Assembly: GCA_934378025.1 (NCBI GenBank)
Contig: CAKRPM010000044.1
Span: 1-8,700 of the forward strand
Length of the DNA: 8,700 nt
Direction: 5' to 3'
Source: an uncultured Eubacteriales bacterium
GTDB taxonomy: Bacteria; Bacillota; Clostridia; Oscillospirales; QAKW01
The stretch's first letter is position 1. Each line of letters opens with the position of its first letter. Below, one piece after another: positions 1-6,560 of the stretch. The position numbers and the translations under genes are program-made. Below the pieces are notes generated by a model. The model made no database searches. It was given only the letters and a program-made list of their open reading frames with translations, and had not been told where the DNA came from.

Positions 1-25
1 CATCATCCACCACCAAAATGTTCAC
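1..25 (-). CDS. Response regulator, first eight codons only (partial)
   Basis: The minus strand reads GTG AAC ATT TTG GTG GTG GAT GAT, giving M-N-I-L-V-V-D-D, the classic first beta strand and acidic pair of a two-component receiver domain. AAGGAGG (40-34) lies 8 bases before the GTG, so the start is well supported. The rest of the gene, including the phosphorylated Asp and any output domain, is outside the window, so the subfamily cannot be told. It might regulate the neighbouring operon, but nothing in the sequence shows this. Confidence 0.72.
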
Positions 26-52
26 AGTGCGCCCCTCCTTTTTGTCTTTTTT

Positions 53-81
53 ATTATAAAACATGCGCCGCCCGAACGCAA
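53..81 (-). promoter_or_regulatory. Putative sigma-70/sigma-A promoter for the response regulator gene
   Basis: On the minus strand a perfect TATAAT (58-53) lies 17 bases after TTGCGT (81-76), a half-matching -35 box. Transcription would begin near position 46, giving a leader of about 20 bases that carries the ribosome site and then GTG at 25. It lies after the operon terminator, so the downstream gene appears to be separately transcribed. The consensus fit is by eye. Confidence 0.5.
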
Positions 82-183
82 GAATTATGACGAAAACTTA
101 AAAAACCGCACTTTTCCGCCCGATCGGCGGAGGGCTGCTCGCGGCAAAGTTTTTATCTCCGGCAACACTCGTTTTCGTTATAC

Positions 184-224
184 AAAAAAGGACTGTAAAA
201 AAGCCAAGGCTTTTTTACAGTCCT
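184..224 (-). terminator. Rho-independent terminator ending the operon
   Basis: Perfect 17-bp inverted repeat: minus-strand arm AGGACTGTAAAAAAGCC (224-208), two bases, then its complement (205-189), continuing into a run of six Ts (189-184). It sits 21 bases after the transporter stop. On the plus strand the T run after the stem is broken, so it acts mainly for the minus strand. An A6/T6 run inside the stem makes it partly weak, but the GC-rich inner end and the T tract are typical. Confidence 0.9.
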
Positions 225-245
225 CTTTAAAAAGTAGGCGAATTT

Positions 246-1445
246 TTAAAACAAAACCACCAATTTTACCATCAGCACCACAAATACCAGCGCCACGGGA
301 TACGTCGAGGCGTAGGCCGCCGCTACATCGTCGGTCCCCGCCACGGAAATCAATGTTCCCAGAGCCGGCGTTGAAGTCATACCGCCGGTAATAGAACCGA
401 GGTTGTTGAAAATGCTGAGCTTAAAGACGTATCTTGCCAAGATATAGCCGATGATCATCGGGATGGTGGTCATGGCAATACCGACAAGGAAGAATTTCAG
501 TTCGACGTGATTGATAAAGTTCACGCCGCCCGGAACGCCCGCTCCGATCAAAAAGAGCATCAGTCCCAATTCTCTGAACACATTCAGCGTCTGTTTTTCA
601 AAGCGCATGTCAATTCCGCCGATATGGCCGAAATGCCCCACAATCAGGCCGACAATCAATGTACCGCCCGAAGCGCCCAGCGAGAAGTTGATGCCCGGGA
701 TTTTAATGCTGCCCAGCACCATGCCCATCGCCACCGTGAACATAAACGCAAAGAAGTTCATCGAATCCAAACGGCGGGTTTTGCGCTTAAAGGGCTTCAG
801 CTCCAGCGTGTTGGCCGCCACAAAACGCTCCCGTTCCTTGGCAATATCCACGCGCAAAATTCTGGGCAAAATTTGCACAAACAGTACCACGCCCAGCACG
901 CCGAACAAATAGGCAATGCCGTACCCGGCCGTGGTGGCCGACTCGCCGGCCGCACCGACCGCTTCTTTCGCCGCGGCCAAGCCCGGCGTACTGGTCAGCG
1001 CACCGGTCAAAAGGCCGACGGCCATGGCGGGATCAATACCGAGCGCCTTAATGGCCACCACCATGGTCAAAAAGCCGGCGCCGATGATGCAAACGCCCAT
1101 CAAAATGTAGGACAGAAACTTTTTATTAAAGCTTCTGAAAAACTTGGGTCCTGCGATCAAGCCGACGGCCGTCACAAACAACGCCGTGCCGATATTGGAT
1201 ATCAGCGAAAACAACGGTTTAATCGTTTCGGTATTATAAAGGACAATGGTTTTGCCGCCGATATCAAAGGAACCGACTTTATTGGCGATGATGCCGTACA
1301 CCAGCGCCATCAGCAAAACGCCCGCCGTACCGAGGGAAATGCCTTTAATCTCGATGCCGCCGATCAAATAGCCCAGCGCGGCAATGAGAAAGACAAAAAA
1401 GAGGGTGGTCAATAGAGAGCCTAAAACTCCGCCTAAATATGTCAT
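246..1445 (-). CDS. Compact aspartate:alanine exchanger (AAE) family transporter, probable dicarboxylate exchanger
   Basis: A 399-residue, very hydrophobic membrane protein with multiple membrane segments and two homologous halves. Each half has a glycine-rich helix (LGTAGVLLM near 38, LGASGGTLI near 256) and a matching signature, TGALTSTPGL at 147-156 and TGGMTSTPAL at 353-362, as in the YidE/YbjL duplication domain of AspT-type exchangers. The family includes the aspartate:alanine exchanger AspT and the succinate exporter SucE of Corynebacterium. Full-length members carry two TrkA_C domains between the halves; here only a short charged loop (about 196-228) is left. The start at 1445 has AGGACGG 8 bases upstream and clears frdA by 13 bases; a longer in-frame start at 1541 would add a basic, non-membrane leader inside frdA and is rejected. 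Being last in a fumarate reductase operon suggests fumarate/succinate or aspartate exchange, but the substrate is not readable from sequence. Confidence 0.87.
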   Translation of the reverse strand: MTYLGGVLGSLLTTLFFVFLIAALGYLIGGIEIKGISLGTAGVLLMALVYGIIANKVGSFDIGGKTIVLYNTETIKPLFSLISNIGTALFVTAVGLIAGPKFFRSFNKKFLSYILMGVCIIGAGFLTMVVAIKALGIDPAMAVGLLTGALTSTPGLAAAKEAVGAAGESATTAGYGIAYLFGVLGVVLFVQILPRILRVDIAKERERFVAANTLELKPFKRKTRRLDSMNFFAFMFTVAMGMVLGSIKIPGINFSLGASGGTLIVGLIVGHFGHIGGIDMRFEKQTLNVFRELGLMLFLIGAGVPGGVNFINHVELKFFLVGIAMTTIPMIIGYILARYVFKLSIFNNLGSITGGMTSTPALGTLISVAGTDDVAAAYASTYPVALVFVVLMVKLVVLF

Positions 1446-1453
1446 TTCTTTTT

Positions 1454-1460
1454 CCGTCCT
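1454..1460 (-). promoter_or_regulatory. Ribosome binding site choosing the transporter start
   Basis: AGGACGG on the minus strand, 8 bases before ATG 1445; its leading AG is the end of the frdA TAG stop. It decides in favour of the short start for the transporter. Confidence 0.6.
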
Positions 1461-3054
1461 ACTTTCTGCGAGTGTAGTCCGGCAGCAACTTGGGAGAAAC
1501 CGCCGTAGGATGAATACCCGCTTTTTCAAGATCCTTTTCAAATGCGTCCACGTGCGAAAGCGTCAATTTACCAAGGGTAATTTCGCCCGCTTGCTTGGCC
1601 GCGTTTCTGCCGGCATTGCGACCGAACACAATGATGTCCAGCAAAGAGTTGCCCATCAGACGGTTTCTGCCGTGAATTCCGCCGACCGCCTCACCGGCGA
1701 CATAGAGATTTTCAATGTCGGTGGTGCCGTGCGCATTGATGGCAAGACCGCCGTTTTGATAGTGCAGCGTCGGATAAACCAGGATCGGTACCTTGCGGAT
1801 ATCAATACCGTATTTTCCGTACATACGCATCATGGCAGGGATTCTCTTTTCGATGGTGCCCTCGCCGTGGATGGCCTCGATCATCGGGGTATCCAGCCAA
1901 ACGCCCATGCCCTGATCGGTGGTAACGCCGTTATGACGCGCCTTGCACTCCCGAATGATGGAAGCGGCCGCCACATCGCGCGTTTCCAGCGGATGCATAA
2001 AGGCTTCACCGTCTTTATTGACGAGCATAGCGCCGATGGAACGAACCTTTTCGGTTACCAGTGCGCCGAAAATCTGCGCCGGATAGGCAACGCCGGTCGG
2101 ATGGTATTGCAAAGTATCGGCATACAGCAGTTTTGCACCCGCTCTGTAACCGAGAATCAAACCGTCGGCCGTTGCGCCGTAATGGTTGGAGGTCGGGAAC
2201 CCTTGATAATGCAGTCTTCCGGCACCGCCGGTCGCAATAATCACGGTCTTGGCACGAGCCACCAACAACTCTTCGGTTTCCATATTCATCAGAACCGCAC
2301 CGGCCACTTGGCCTTTGTCATCCTTGATTAGTTCAATAGCGGAGGTGAAATCCACCACCTCAATACCGCGATTGAGCACTTCATCGCGCAATACGCGCAT
2401 GATTTCCGCACCGGAGTAGTCGCGTGCGGCGTGCATTCTTTTGCGAGAGGTACCGCCGCCGTGCGTGGTAACCATGGTACCGTCGGCCGTTTTATCAAAC
2501 ATAACGCCCAAATCGCTCAGCCATTTGATGGCGTCCGGCGCTTCGGTAACCAGTTTATACAGCAGCTCGGGTTTATTGGCAAAGTGGCCGCCGCCCAGTG
2601 CATCCAAATAGTGGATGGCGGGCGAATCGTTTTCTTTATCCGCCGCCTGGATACCGCCCTCGGCCATCATGGTATTGGCGTCGCCCATGCGCAGTTTGGT
2701 CACAACCGTAACTTTTGCACCGCCGTTATTGGCCTCGATCGCGGCGCTGGCACCGGCACCGCCGCCGCCGATGATCAGCACGTCGGTATCGTAATCCGGG
2801 TTTTCCAGATCGATTTTTATATCTTTAATGCGGCTGTCCGCCTGCAGCAAAGCAGCAAGCTCCAGCGGCACTTTTTCGCCCTTGTTCGGGCCGACTTTCA
2901 GCTCGGTAAACTGATCTTTAATATAATCCGGATGATAGGCGGCCAAGAGCTTTTCCTTTTCGTCCGCCGTCATACGTTTCAGTTCCTTGCCGATGCGGGA
3001 AGCACGGGTGGCCTCCACTTTTTTAATGGATTCCAGCATTTCGGGTGTATACAT
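1459..3054 (-). CDS. frdA: Soluble fumarate reductase/succinate dehydrogenase-type flavoprotein
   Basis: A 531-residue flavoprotein of the FrdA/SdhA/NadB family, predicted to reduce fumarate (or a similar unsaturated acid) with electrons from FrdB. After an unusual N-terminal extension of about 90 residues come the FAD-binding GGGGAG (96-101), AEGG (131-134), QYHPTG with H318, ETRD with R359 (the likely proton-shuttle arginine), PTLHYQNGG with H431, and GRNRLMGNS with R465, so the substrate-binding set is complete. The residue that is the covalent FAD-linking His in membrane fumarate reductases is Asn127, so FAD should be bound non-covalently. The C-terminal helical domain is short: only about 50 residues follow the conserved VFGRNAG. 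No membrane-anchor gene is nearby. The ATG at 3054 has AAGGAGG 7 bases upstream, overlapping the frdB stop. NadB (aspartate oxidase) is a less likely reading because the gene pairs with frdB and no nadA or nadC is present. Confidence 0.88.
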   Translation of the reverse strand: MYTPEMLESIKKVEATRASRIGKELKRMTADEKEKLLAAYHPDYIKDQFTELKVGPNKGEKVPLELAALLQADSRIKDIKIDLENPDYDTDVLIIGGGGAGASAAIEANNGGAKVTVVTKLRMGDANTMMAEGGIQAADKENDSPAIHYLDALGGGHFANKPELLYKLVTEAPDAIKWLSDLGVMFDKTADGTMVTTHGGGTSRKRMHAARDYSGAEIMRVLRDEVLNRGIEVVDFTSAIELIKDDKGQVAGAVLMNMETEELLVARAKTVIIATGGAGRLHYQGFPTSNHYGATADGLILGYRAGAKLLYADTLQYHPTGVAYPAQIFGALVTEKVRSIGAMLVNKDGEAFMHPLETRDVAAASIIRECKARHNGVTTDQGMGVWLDTPMIEAIHGEGTIEKRIPAMMRMYGKYGIDIRKVPILVYPTLHYQNGGLAINAHGTTDIENLYVAGEAVGGIHGRNRLMGNSLLDIIVFGRNAGRNAAKQAGEITLGKLTLSHVDAFEKDLEKAGIHPTAVSPKLLPDYTRRK

Positions 3055-3061
3055 ATCAGTG

Positions 3062-3068
3062 CCTCCTT
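3062..3068 (-). promoter_or_regulatory. frdA ribosome binding site overlapping the frdB stop
   Basis: AAGGAGG on the minus strand, 7 bases before the frdA ATG. Its first two As are the end of the frdB TAA stop, so a terminating ribosome would uncover or reuse it; this supports matched production of the two subunits. Confidence 0.75.
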
Positions 3069-3741
3069 ATTTCTCAATTTCACGATGGTTGTAGAGTTCT
3101 TTAAGTTCCTCTATCGGTTTACCCATCAAGTTTTGCATCAATTCCTCAAACGTGCCGTTTTTGATTTCTTTAACACGGTTTTCAAGATGTTCGCAGCCCG
3201 GAGCGATATACTTGCCGTTCAACCGTCTGGCCAGCAGCGCCACCTGGGGATGAGAAATCCCGGCGGGACATCTGGAGGAGCATACGCCGCACATTACACA
3301 GTCAAAGCTCTCCTCGGCACAGGCTTTGAAATCGCCGCGCTGTGCATAGGCAATGTACTGCATAACGTTCAGCTCCTGCGTACAAGCCTTGGTACATGCA
3401 TTGCAGCCGATACATTTATAAATTTCGGGATACAGCTGCATCATGATCTGCTGCTCGGCAGAAACCTTTTCGATATCGTACACCTTCTTCTCCAGCGGGA
3501 AGAAAGGCAGGGTGGCGATATACATGTTCTCCTCCACCTGCGTCTGGCAGGCGAGGCAAGCATGCAGCTCGTTTTCCCCTTTAATGCGATAGATGGTCGC
3601 GCAGGCACCGCAAAAACCGTTTCGGCAGCCGCAGCCGCGAACCAGTTTATACCCTGCGTATTCCATAGCGGTCATAATGGTCAAGCTGGAGGGCACCTGG
3701 TATTTTTTGCCCATAATGAATACGTTTACCATATCTTTCAT
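3067..3741 (-). CDS. frdB: Fumarate-reductase-type iron-sulfur subunit with HdrC-like double 4Fe-4S region
   Basis: A 224-residue soluble electron carrier, predicted to feed the flavoprotein encoded next. The N-terminal 2Fe-2S ferredoxin domain has the plant-type pattern C39-x4-C44-x2-C47 with C62 or C65 as fourth ligand. The C-terminal half has two CxxCxxCxxxC motifs, at C110/113/116/120 and C148/151/154/158. Classical FrdB/SdhB proteins instead carry one [4Fe-4S] and one [3Fe-4S] cluster; two full [4Fe-4S] motifs recall HdrC. There is no C-terminal CCG domain, so it is not a full TfrB of thiol:fumarate reductase. The frame is open further upstream into flxA, but ATG 3741 is chosen because it follows the flxA stop and has GGACGG 8 bases upstream; the upstream extension is Arg-rich and unlike ferredoxin. 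ATG 3732 (MVNVF) is a possible alternative start. Confidence 0.87.
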   Translation of the reverse strand: MKDMVNVFIMGKKYQVPSSLTIMTAMEYAGYKLVRGCGCRNGFCGACATIYRIKGENELHACLACQTQVEENMYIATLPFFPLEKKVYDIEKVSAEQQIMMQLYPEIYKCIGCNACTKACTQELNVMQYIAYAQRGDFKACAEESFDCVMCGVCSSRCPAGISHPQVALLARRLNGKYIAPGCEHLENRVKEIKNGTFEELMQNLMGKPIEELKELYNHREIEK

Positions 3742-3749
3742 AAGTGGGT

Positions 3750-3759
3750 CCGTCCTTTC
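3750..3759 (-). promoter_or_regulatory. Ribosome binding site choosing the frdB start
   Basis: GAAAGGACGG, beginning in the flxA stop codon and ending 8 bases before ATG 3741. The same GGACGG with 8-base spacing precedes the transporter gene at the end of the operon, which supports this start over the longer open frame. Confidence 0.6.
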
Positions 3760-4586
3760 TAATATTCGTCGGGGAGCGCGTCCAGTTCGTCGCAACGGAA
3801 TACCGGACCGTCCTTGCACACATATTTGTCGCCGATGTTGCATCTGCCGCATTTGCCGACGCCGCATTTCATTCTCAGCTCCATGGTGGTATACACCTGG
3901 GTTTTGTCGAAGCCGATTTCCTGCAAGCCGGCCAGCGTAAATTTAATCATAATCGGAGGACCGCAGATGATGGCGGTTTTATGAACATCAAAGCCCAGTT
4001 CCTTGACATAGTTCGGAACAAAACCGACATGACCGTCCCAACCCTCTTGCTCGCGGTCGATCGTCAAATGAACATGGATGCCGCTGTCCTTGCACCACTC
4101 GTCGATAATCTCCTGATAGTCCACCAGATCGTCCTTACTGCGCGAACCGTATACGATATCGATTTCACCGTATTGATCGCGGTAATGACGGCAGTAGTTA
4201 ATTACAGAGCGCAGCGGCGCCAAGCCGATACCGCCGGCGATAAAGAGCAAATCCTTGCCCTTAAAGACCGTATCCACCGGGAAAGGCTTTCCGTACGGTC
4301 CGCGCACGGTAATCTGTTGGCCGACCTCCATTTGATGCAGCCACTGTGTTACGCAGCCGCACTTTTTAATGCTGAATTCCATATATTCCGTATTGGTCGG
4401 TGAGGAGGTGATGGAAAACATGGCCTCCCCCACGCCCGGGATGGACAGCATGGCGCATTGACCGGGCATGTGCTCGAAGCACTTGCCGCCGTCCAGCGCA
4501 TTGACTCGGAAGGTTTTAACATCGGGGGTGTCGATACGAATATCGGTTACCACGCCGATTACGGGGATCAAGGTATCATTTGTCAC
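3759..4586 (-). CDS. flxA: FlxA-like FAD/NAD(P)-binding subunit with C-terminal [2Fe-2S]
   Basis: A 275-residue reductase of the ferredoxin-NADP-reductase superfamily, closest in layout to AsrB and PyrK; in Flx complexes it is the NADH-oxidising entry point. Visible features are the FAD-binding FSITSSP at 57-63, a GPYGKPFP phosphate-binding segment at 97-104, the nucleotide-binding AGGIGLAP at 117-124, CGPP at 208-211, and a PyrK-type [2Fe-2S] site at C241, C246, C249 and C257. The start is GTG at 4586, supported by GGGAGGG 7 bases upstream; it lies inside the end of flxB. The closest downstream neighbour is frdB, 17 bases away. A dihydroorotate dehydrogenase role (PyrK) is not supported because no pyrD is nearby. 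NADH rather than NADPH as donor is assumed from the family, not read from sequence. Confidence 0.9.
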   Translation of the reverse strand: MTNDTLIPVIGVVTDIRIDTPDVKTFRVNALDGGKCFEHMPGQCAMLSIPGVGEAMFSITSSPTNTEYMEFSIKKCGCVTQWLHQMEVGQQITVRGPYGKPFPVDTVFKGKDLLFIAGGIGLAPLRSVINYCRHYRDQYGEIDIVYGSRSKDDLVDYQEIIDEWCKDSGIHVHLTIDREQEGWDGHVGFVPNYVKELGFDVHKTAIICGPPIMIKFTLAGLQEIGFDKTQVYTTMELRMKCGVGKCGRCNIGDKYVCKDGPVFRCDELDALPDEY

Positions 4587-5601
4587 TTTCGTTCCCTCCC
4601 AACGCTTTGATTACTTTTACAATATTCAATGATTCAGGGCATTTTGCCACGCAGCGGCCGCAACCGACGCAGGAGAACATTCCCTCATTATTGGCGGGGA
4701 AATACACCAGCTTGTGCATAAAGCGCTGACGGAAGCGTTGCATTTGCGTGGTTCTGGGGTTGCCGTGCGCCATTTTCGTAAAATCGGAAAACATGCAGGA
4801 ATCCCAGCAACGATAACGGCTGACGCCGTGCCCGGTATCAAAATCACGAATGTCATAGCACTGACAGGTCGGACACACAAACGTGCAGGTGCCGCATCCC
4901 AGACACGCCGTGGACAGCTCTTCCCACTTGGGGGAGTTGAACATTTTGTCCAAAGCGTCTCCGCCGAAAGCGGAAATGTCCAAACCGTGCAACGGCAGCT
5001 TTTTCATAATCTCTTTGGTGGCCTGCTGTTGCGCCTGAACCGCCTGATCATCGGCCTCGGACAATACACCGCCCAATGCCGCCGTCAGTTTTTCACCTTT
5101 TTCGGTATTGGCGCGCCAGTACAAACCGTCCTCGGTCAACCAGGTGCTCACATCGCCGGCCGGATCGGCGGCATCAATTCCGAACGTTTCACAAAAGCAG
5201 TTTTCATCCGGACGGCTGCATGCCAGCGTCACCACCGTACCGTTTTCGCGGCGGCTTTGATAATACGTATCCACGGGATCGGCCAAAAATACGCGATCCA
5301 GCACTTCAAAGCTGCGCGCGTCGCAGGCGCGGACGCCAAAGGCGACAAACGGCTCGCTCTCGCGGCGGATATCGGTGATCTCAATACTTTTGCCTTCCAT
5401 TTTAAAGCGCATCAAATCCTCGGTTTGCATAAAGAAGAAATCCTTGGCGCTTTTTACGGTTTTCAGCGTTGCCAAATCCACCTCGGCGGAATCCGTCCAT
5501 TTTCCGAAGGCGGTGTGCCCGTTTTGTTTGACAGGCAGATATAAGCTTTGCTTTTCGGCGATGGCGGAAAACAAAGCGGTTAAATCTTTTGCAAGTTTCA
5601 T
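4576..5601 (-). CDS. flxB: FlxB-like 4Fe-4S dicluster protein (AsrA family)
   Basis: A 341-residue protein of the family that includes anaerobic sulfite reductase subunit A and FlxB, expected to carry electrons between FlxA and the rest of the complex. The N-terminal domain contains GVRACD (89-94) and cysteines at 128, 135 and 137. The C-terminal domain has CxxCxxCxxxCP at 233-244, followed at once by C246 and C248, then a CWDSC pair at 265-269 and a second CxxCxxCxxxCP at 311-322. AAAGGAGG lies 7 bases before the ATG at 5601 and at the same time encodes the last codons of flxC. The stop overlaps the flxA start region by 11 bases. An AsrA role is unlikely because no siroheme-binding AsrC is present and the neighbours are HdrA and FlxD. 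Confidence 0.88.
   Translation of the reverse strand: MKLAKDLTALFSAIAEKQSLYLPVKQNGHTAFGKWTDSAEVDLATLKTVKSAKDFFFMQTEDLMRFKMEGKSIEITDIRRESEPFVAFGVRACDARSFEVLDRVFLADPVDTYYQSRRENGTVVTLACSRPDENCFCETFGIDAADPAGDVSTWLTEDGLYWRANTEKGEKLTAALGGVLSEADDQAVQAQQQATKEIMKKLPLHGLDISAFGGDALDKMFNSPKWEELSTACLGCGTCTFVCPTCQCYDIRDFDTGHGVSRYRCWDSCMFSDFTKMAHGNPRTTQMQRFRQRFMHKLVYFPANNEGMFSCVGCGRCVAKCPESLNIVKVIKALGGNESDK
4594..4600 (-). promoter_or_regulatory. Ribosome binding site fixing the flxA GTG start
   Basis: GGGAGGG on the minus strand, 7 bases before GTG at 4586-4584, lying inside the last codons of flxB. It supports a GTG start for flxA and coupling to flxB translation. Confidence 0.75.
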
Positions 5602-6560
5602 TTGTTTTCCTCCTTTATAATGCTCGGCTCTACGTCATCCTGCATAAAGCTGACCAGCGGCGGTTTGGTTTCCAGATCCTCGCCGGCCTGATATTCGCCG
5701 TAGAAAGTATCGATATCTTTAATGAATTTACGATTGAGCAAGTGCAGCGGAATATGCTGCGGGCAAACGCGCGAGCACTCGCCGCAGTCCGTGCAACGGC
5801 CGGCCACGTGGAACGCGCGGATGATGTGAAACATCTTTTCCTCAAAGGAGTTGGCGTTGGACTTAGCGGCCACGCCCGAATTATCATTGTCAAATACACA
5901 TTTTTCACATGTGCAAGCGGGACATACATTGCGGCAGGCATTGCAGCGAATACAACGGGACAGCTCGCCCTGCCAAAACGCAAAGCGCTCGTCCGGGGTC
6001 ATCGCCTCCAGCTTTTCCACCATGTCAAATCGTGCCGGTGTGTTCAGCTCGCCCTCTTGACCGATCAACTCATCGTATACCATGTGCTTTTTGCCCTTGC
6101 AATCCACACATTTATCCAACAGCACCTCGCTCTTGGGGCAGGTTTGGGCACCGTATACGGTTTCCACCAAAACGTTCTCCCCCTCGACCTTCACATCGGT
6201 AATACCGGTAATGCCGCGGGCACGGATCTTTTCAATATCGATTTTTCCGTCGCAGGGAACGCCCAGTACAAAGATGTTGTCGCGATGAACGCGGTGTTCT
6301 TTTTGAAGCTGATTGAAAGAATACGTATCGCACGGTTTCAGGCATACCAGCACCTTGCCGTCCTTATCGCTTTCTTTGACCATATATTTGGAAAGATTGG
6401 CGCCGCTGAAATCGTCGTAAACAAATTTATCCAGCGACTGCTCGTCGGCAAAAAGCGCGGGGCTTTGATCATAAGCGCTCTCCCCCACGATCCAGCCCAT
6501 GGCACGATCGATTTTCTTTTCCGAGAAAAGGCGGCGGATGGTATCTCTTACTTCTTGCAT
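5598..6560 (-). CDS. flxC: FlxC-like 4Fe-4S dicluster protein
   Basis: A 320-residue soluble iron-sulfur protein that fits FlxC of the HdrA-Flx complexes by position and motifs; it would relay electrons between the NAD(P)H module and FlxD/HdrA. The N-terminal half carries CLKPCD (73-78), VPCDG (101-105), C141, and C151/C154 in CVDCKGKK, which resembles the beta subunits of F420 hydrogenase and formate dehydrogenase. The C-terminal half has two ferredoxin motifs, CxxCxxCxxxCP at 203-214 and 256-267, with extra cysteines C216, C218 and C221 straight after the first. The ATG at 6560 has GGAGG 7 bases upstream. The gene overlaps flxD by 13 bases and flxB by 4 (ATGA). Its motif order parallels FlxB, suggesting the two are ancient tandem paralogues. 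Family call is good; the exact role within the complex is inferred. Confidence 0.85.
   Translation of the reverse strand: MQEVRDTIRRLFSEKKIDRAMGWIVGESAYDQSPALFADEQSLDKFVYDDFSGANLSKYMVKESDKDGKVLVCLKPCDTYSFNQLQKEHRVHRDNIFVLGVPCDGKIDIEKIRARGITGITDVKVEGENVLVETVYGAQTCPKSEVLLDKCVDCKGKKHMVYDELIGQEGELNTPARFDMVEKLEAMTPDERFAFWQGELSRCIRCNACRNVCPACTCEKCVFDNDNSGVAAKSNANSFEEKMFHIIRAFHVAGRCTDCGECSRVCPQHIPLHLLNRKFIKDIDTFYGEYQAGEDLETKPPLVSFMQDDVEPSIIKEENK

Noticed and set aside
116..130. Small hairpin CCGCC-CGATC-GGCGG in the intergenic gap as a second terminator or operator
   Set aside because: Only a 5-bp stem, no T run directly after it on either strand, and no second copy; it may be chance in GC-rich DNA.
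90..178. Inverted repeat ACGAAAAC (90-97) / GTTTTCGT (171-178) flanking the intergenic gap
   Set aside because: Only 8 bases, about 70 bases apart, and AT-biased; likely by chance without conservation data.
1446..1541. Upstream extension of the transporter frame into frdA
   Set aside because: It would add 32 basic, Cys-containing residues before the first membrane helix, with no ribosome site, and overlap frdA coding; ATG 1445 has AGGACGG at 8 bases.
1459..3741. Thiol:fumarate reductase (TfrAB) of methanogens
   Set aside because: TfrB carries a C-terminal HdrB-like CCG domain for the thiol substrates; FrdB here ends without any CCG motif, so coenzyme M/coenzyme B chemistry is not supported.
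2431..3762. Long plus-strand open frame (about 443 codons) opposite frdA and frdB, with others at 507-1415, 1384-2331, 4714-5544 and 5589-6698
   Set aside because: They lie antisense to strongly conserved genes, show no recognisable motifs, are rich in His, Arg, Gln and Ala as expected of reverse-strand shadows, and lack good ribosome sites.
3742..3867. Upstream extension of the frdB frame into flxA
   Set aside because: The added residues are Arg-rich, overlap the conserved [2Fe-2S] end of flxA, and a ribosome site fits ATG 3741.
3759..5601. Anaerobic sulfite reductase AsrAB
   Set aside because: FlxB and FlxA resemble AsrA and AsrB, but there is no AsrC siroheme subunit, and hdrA and flxD are directly linked.
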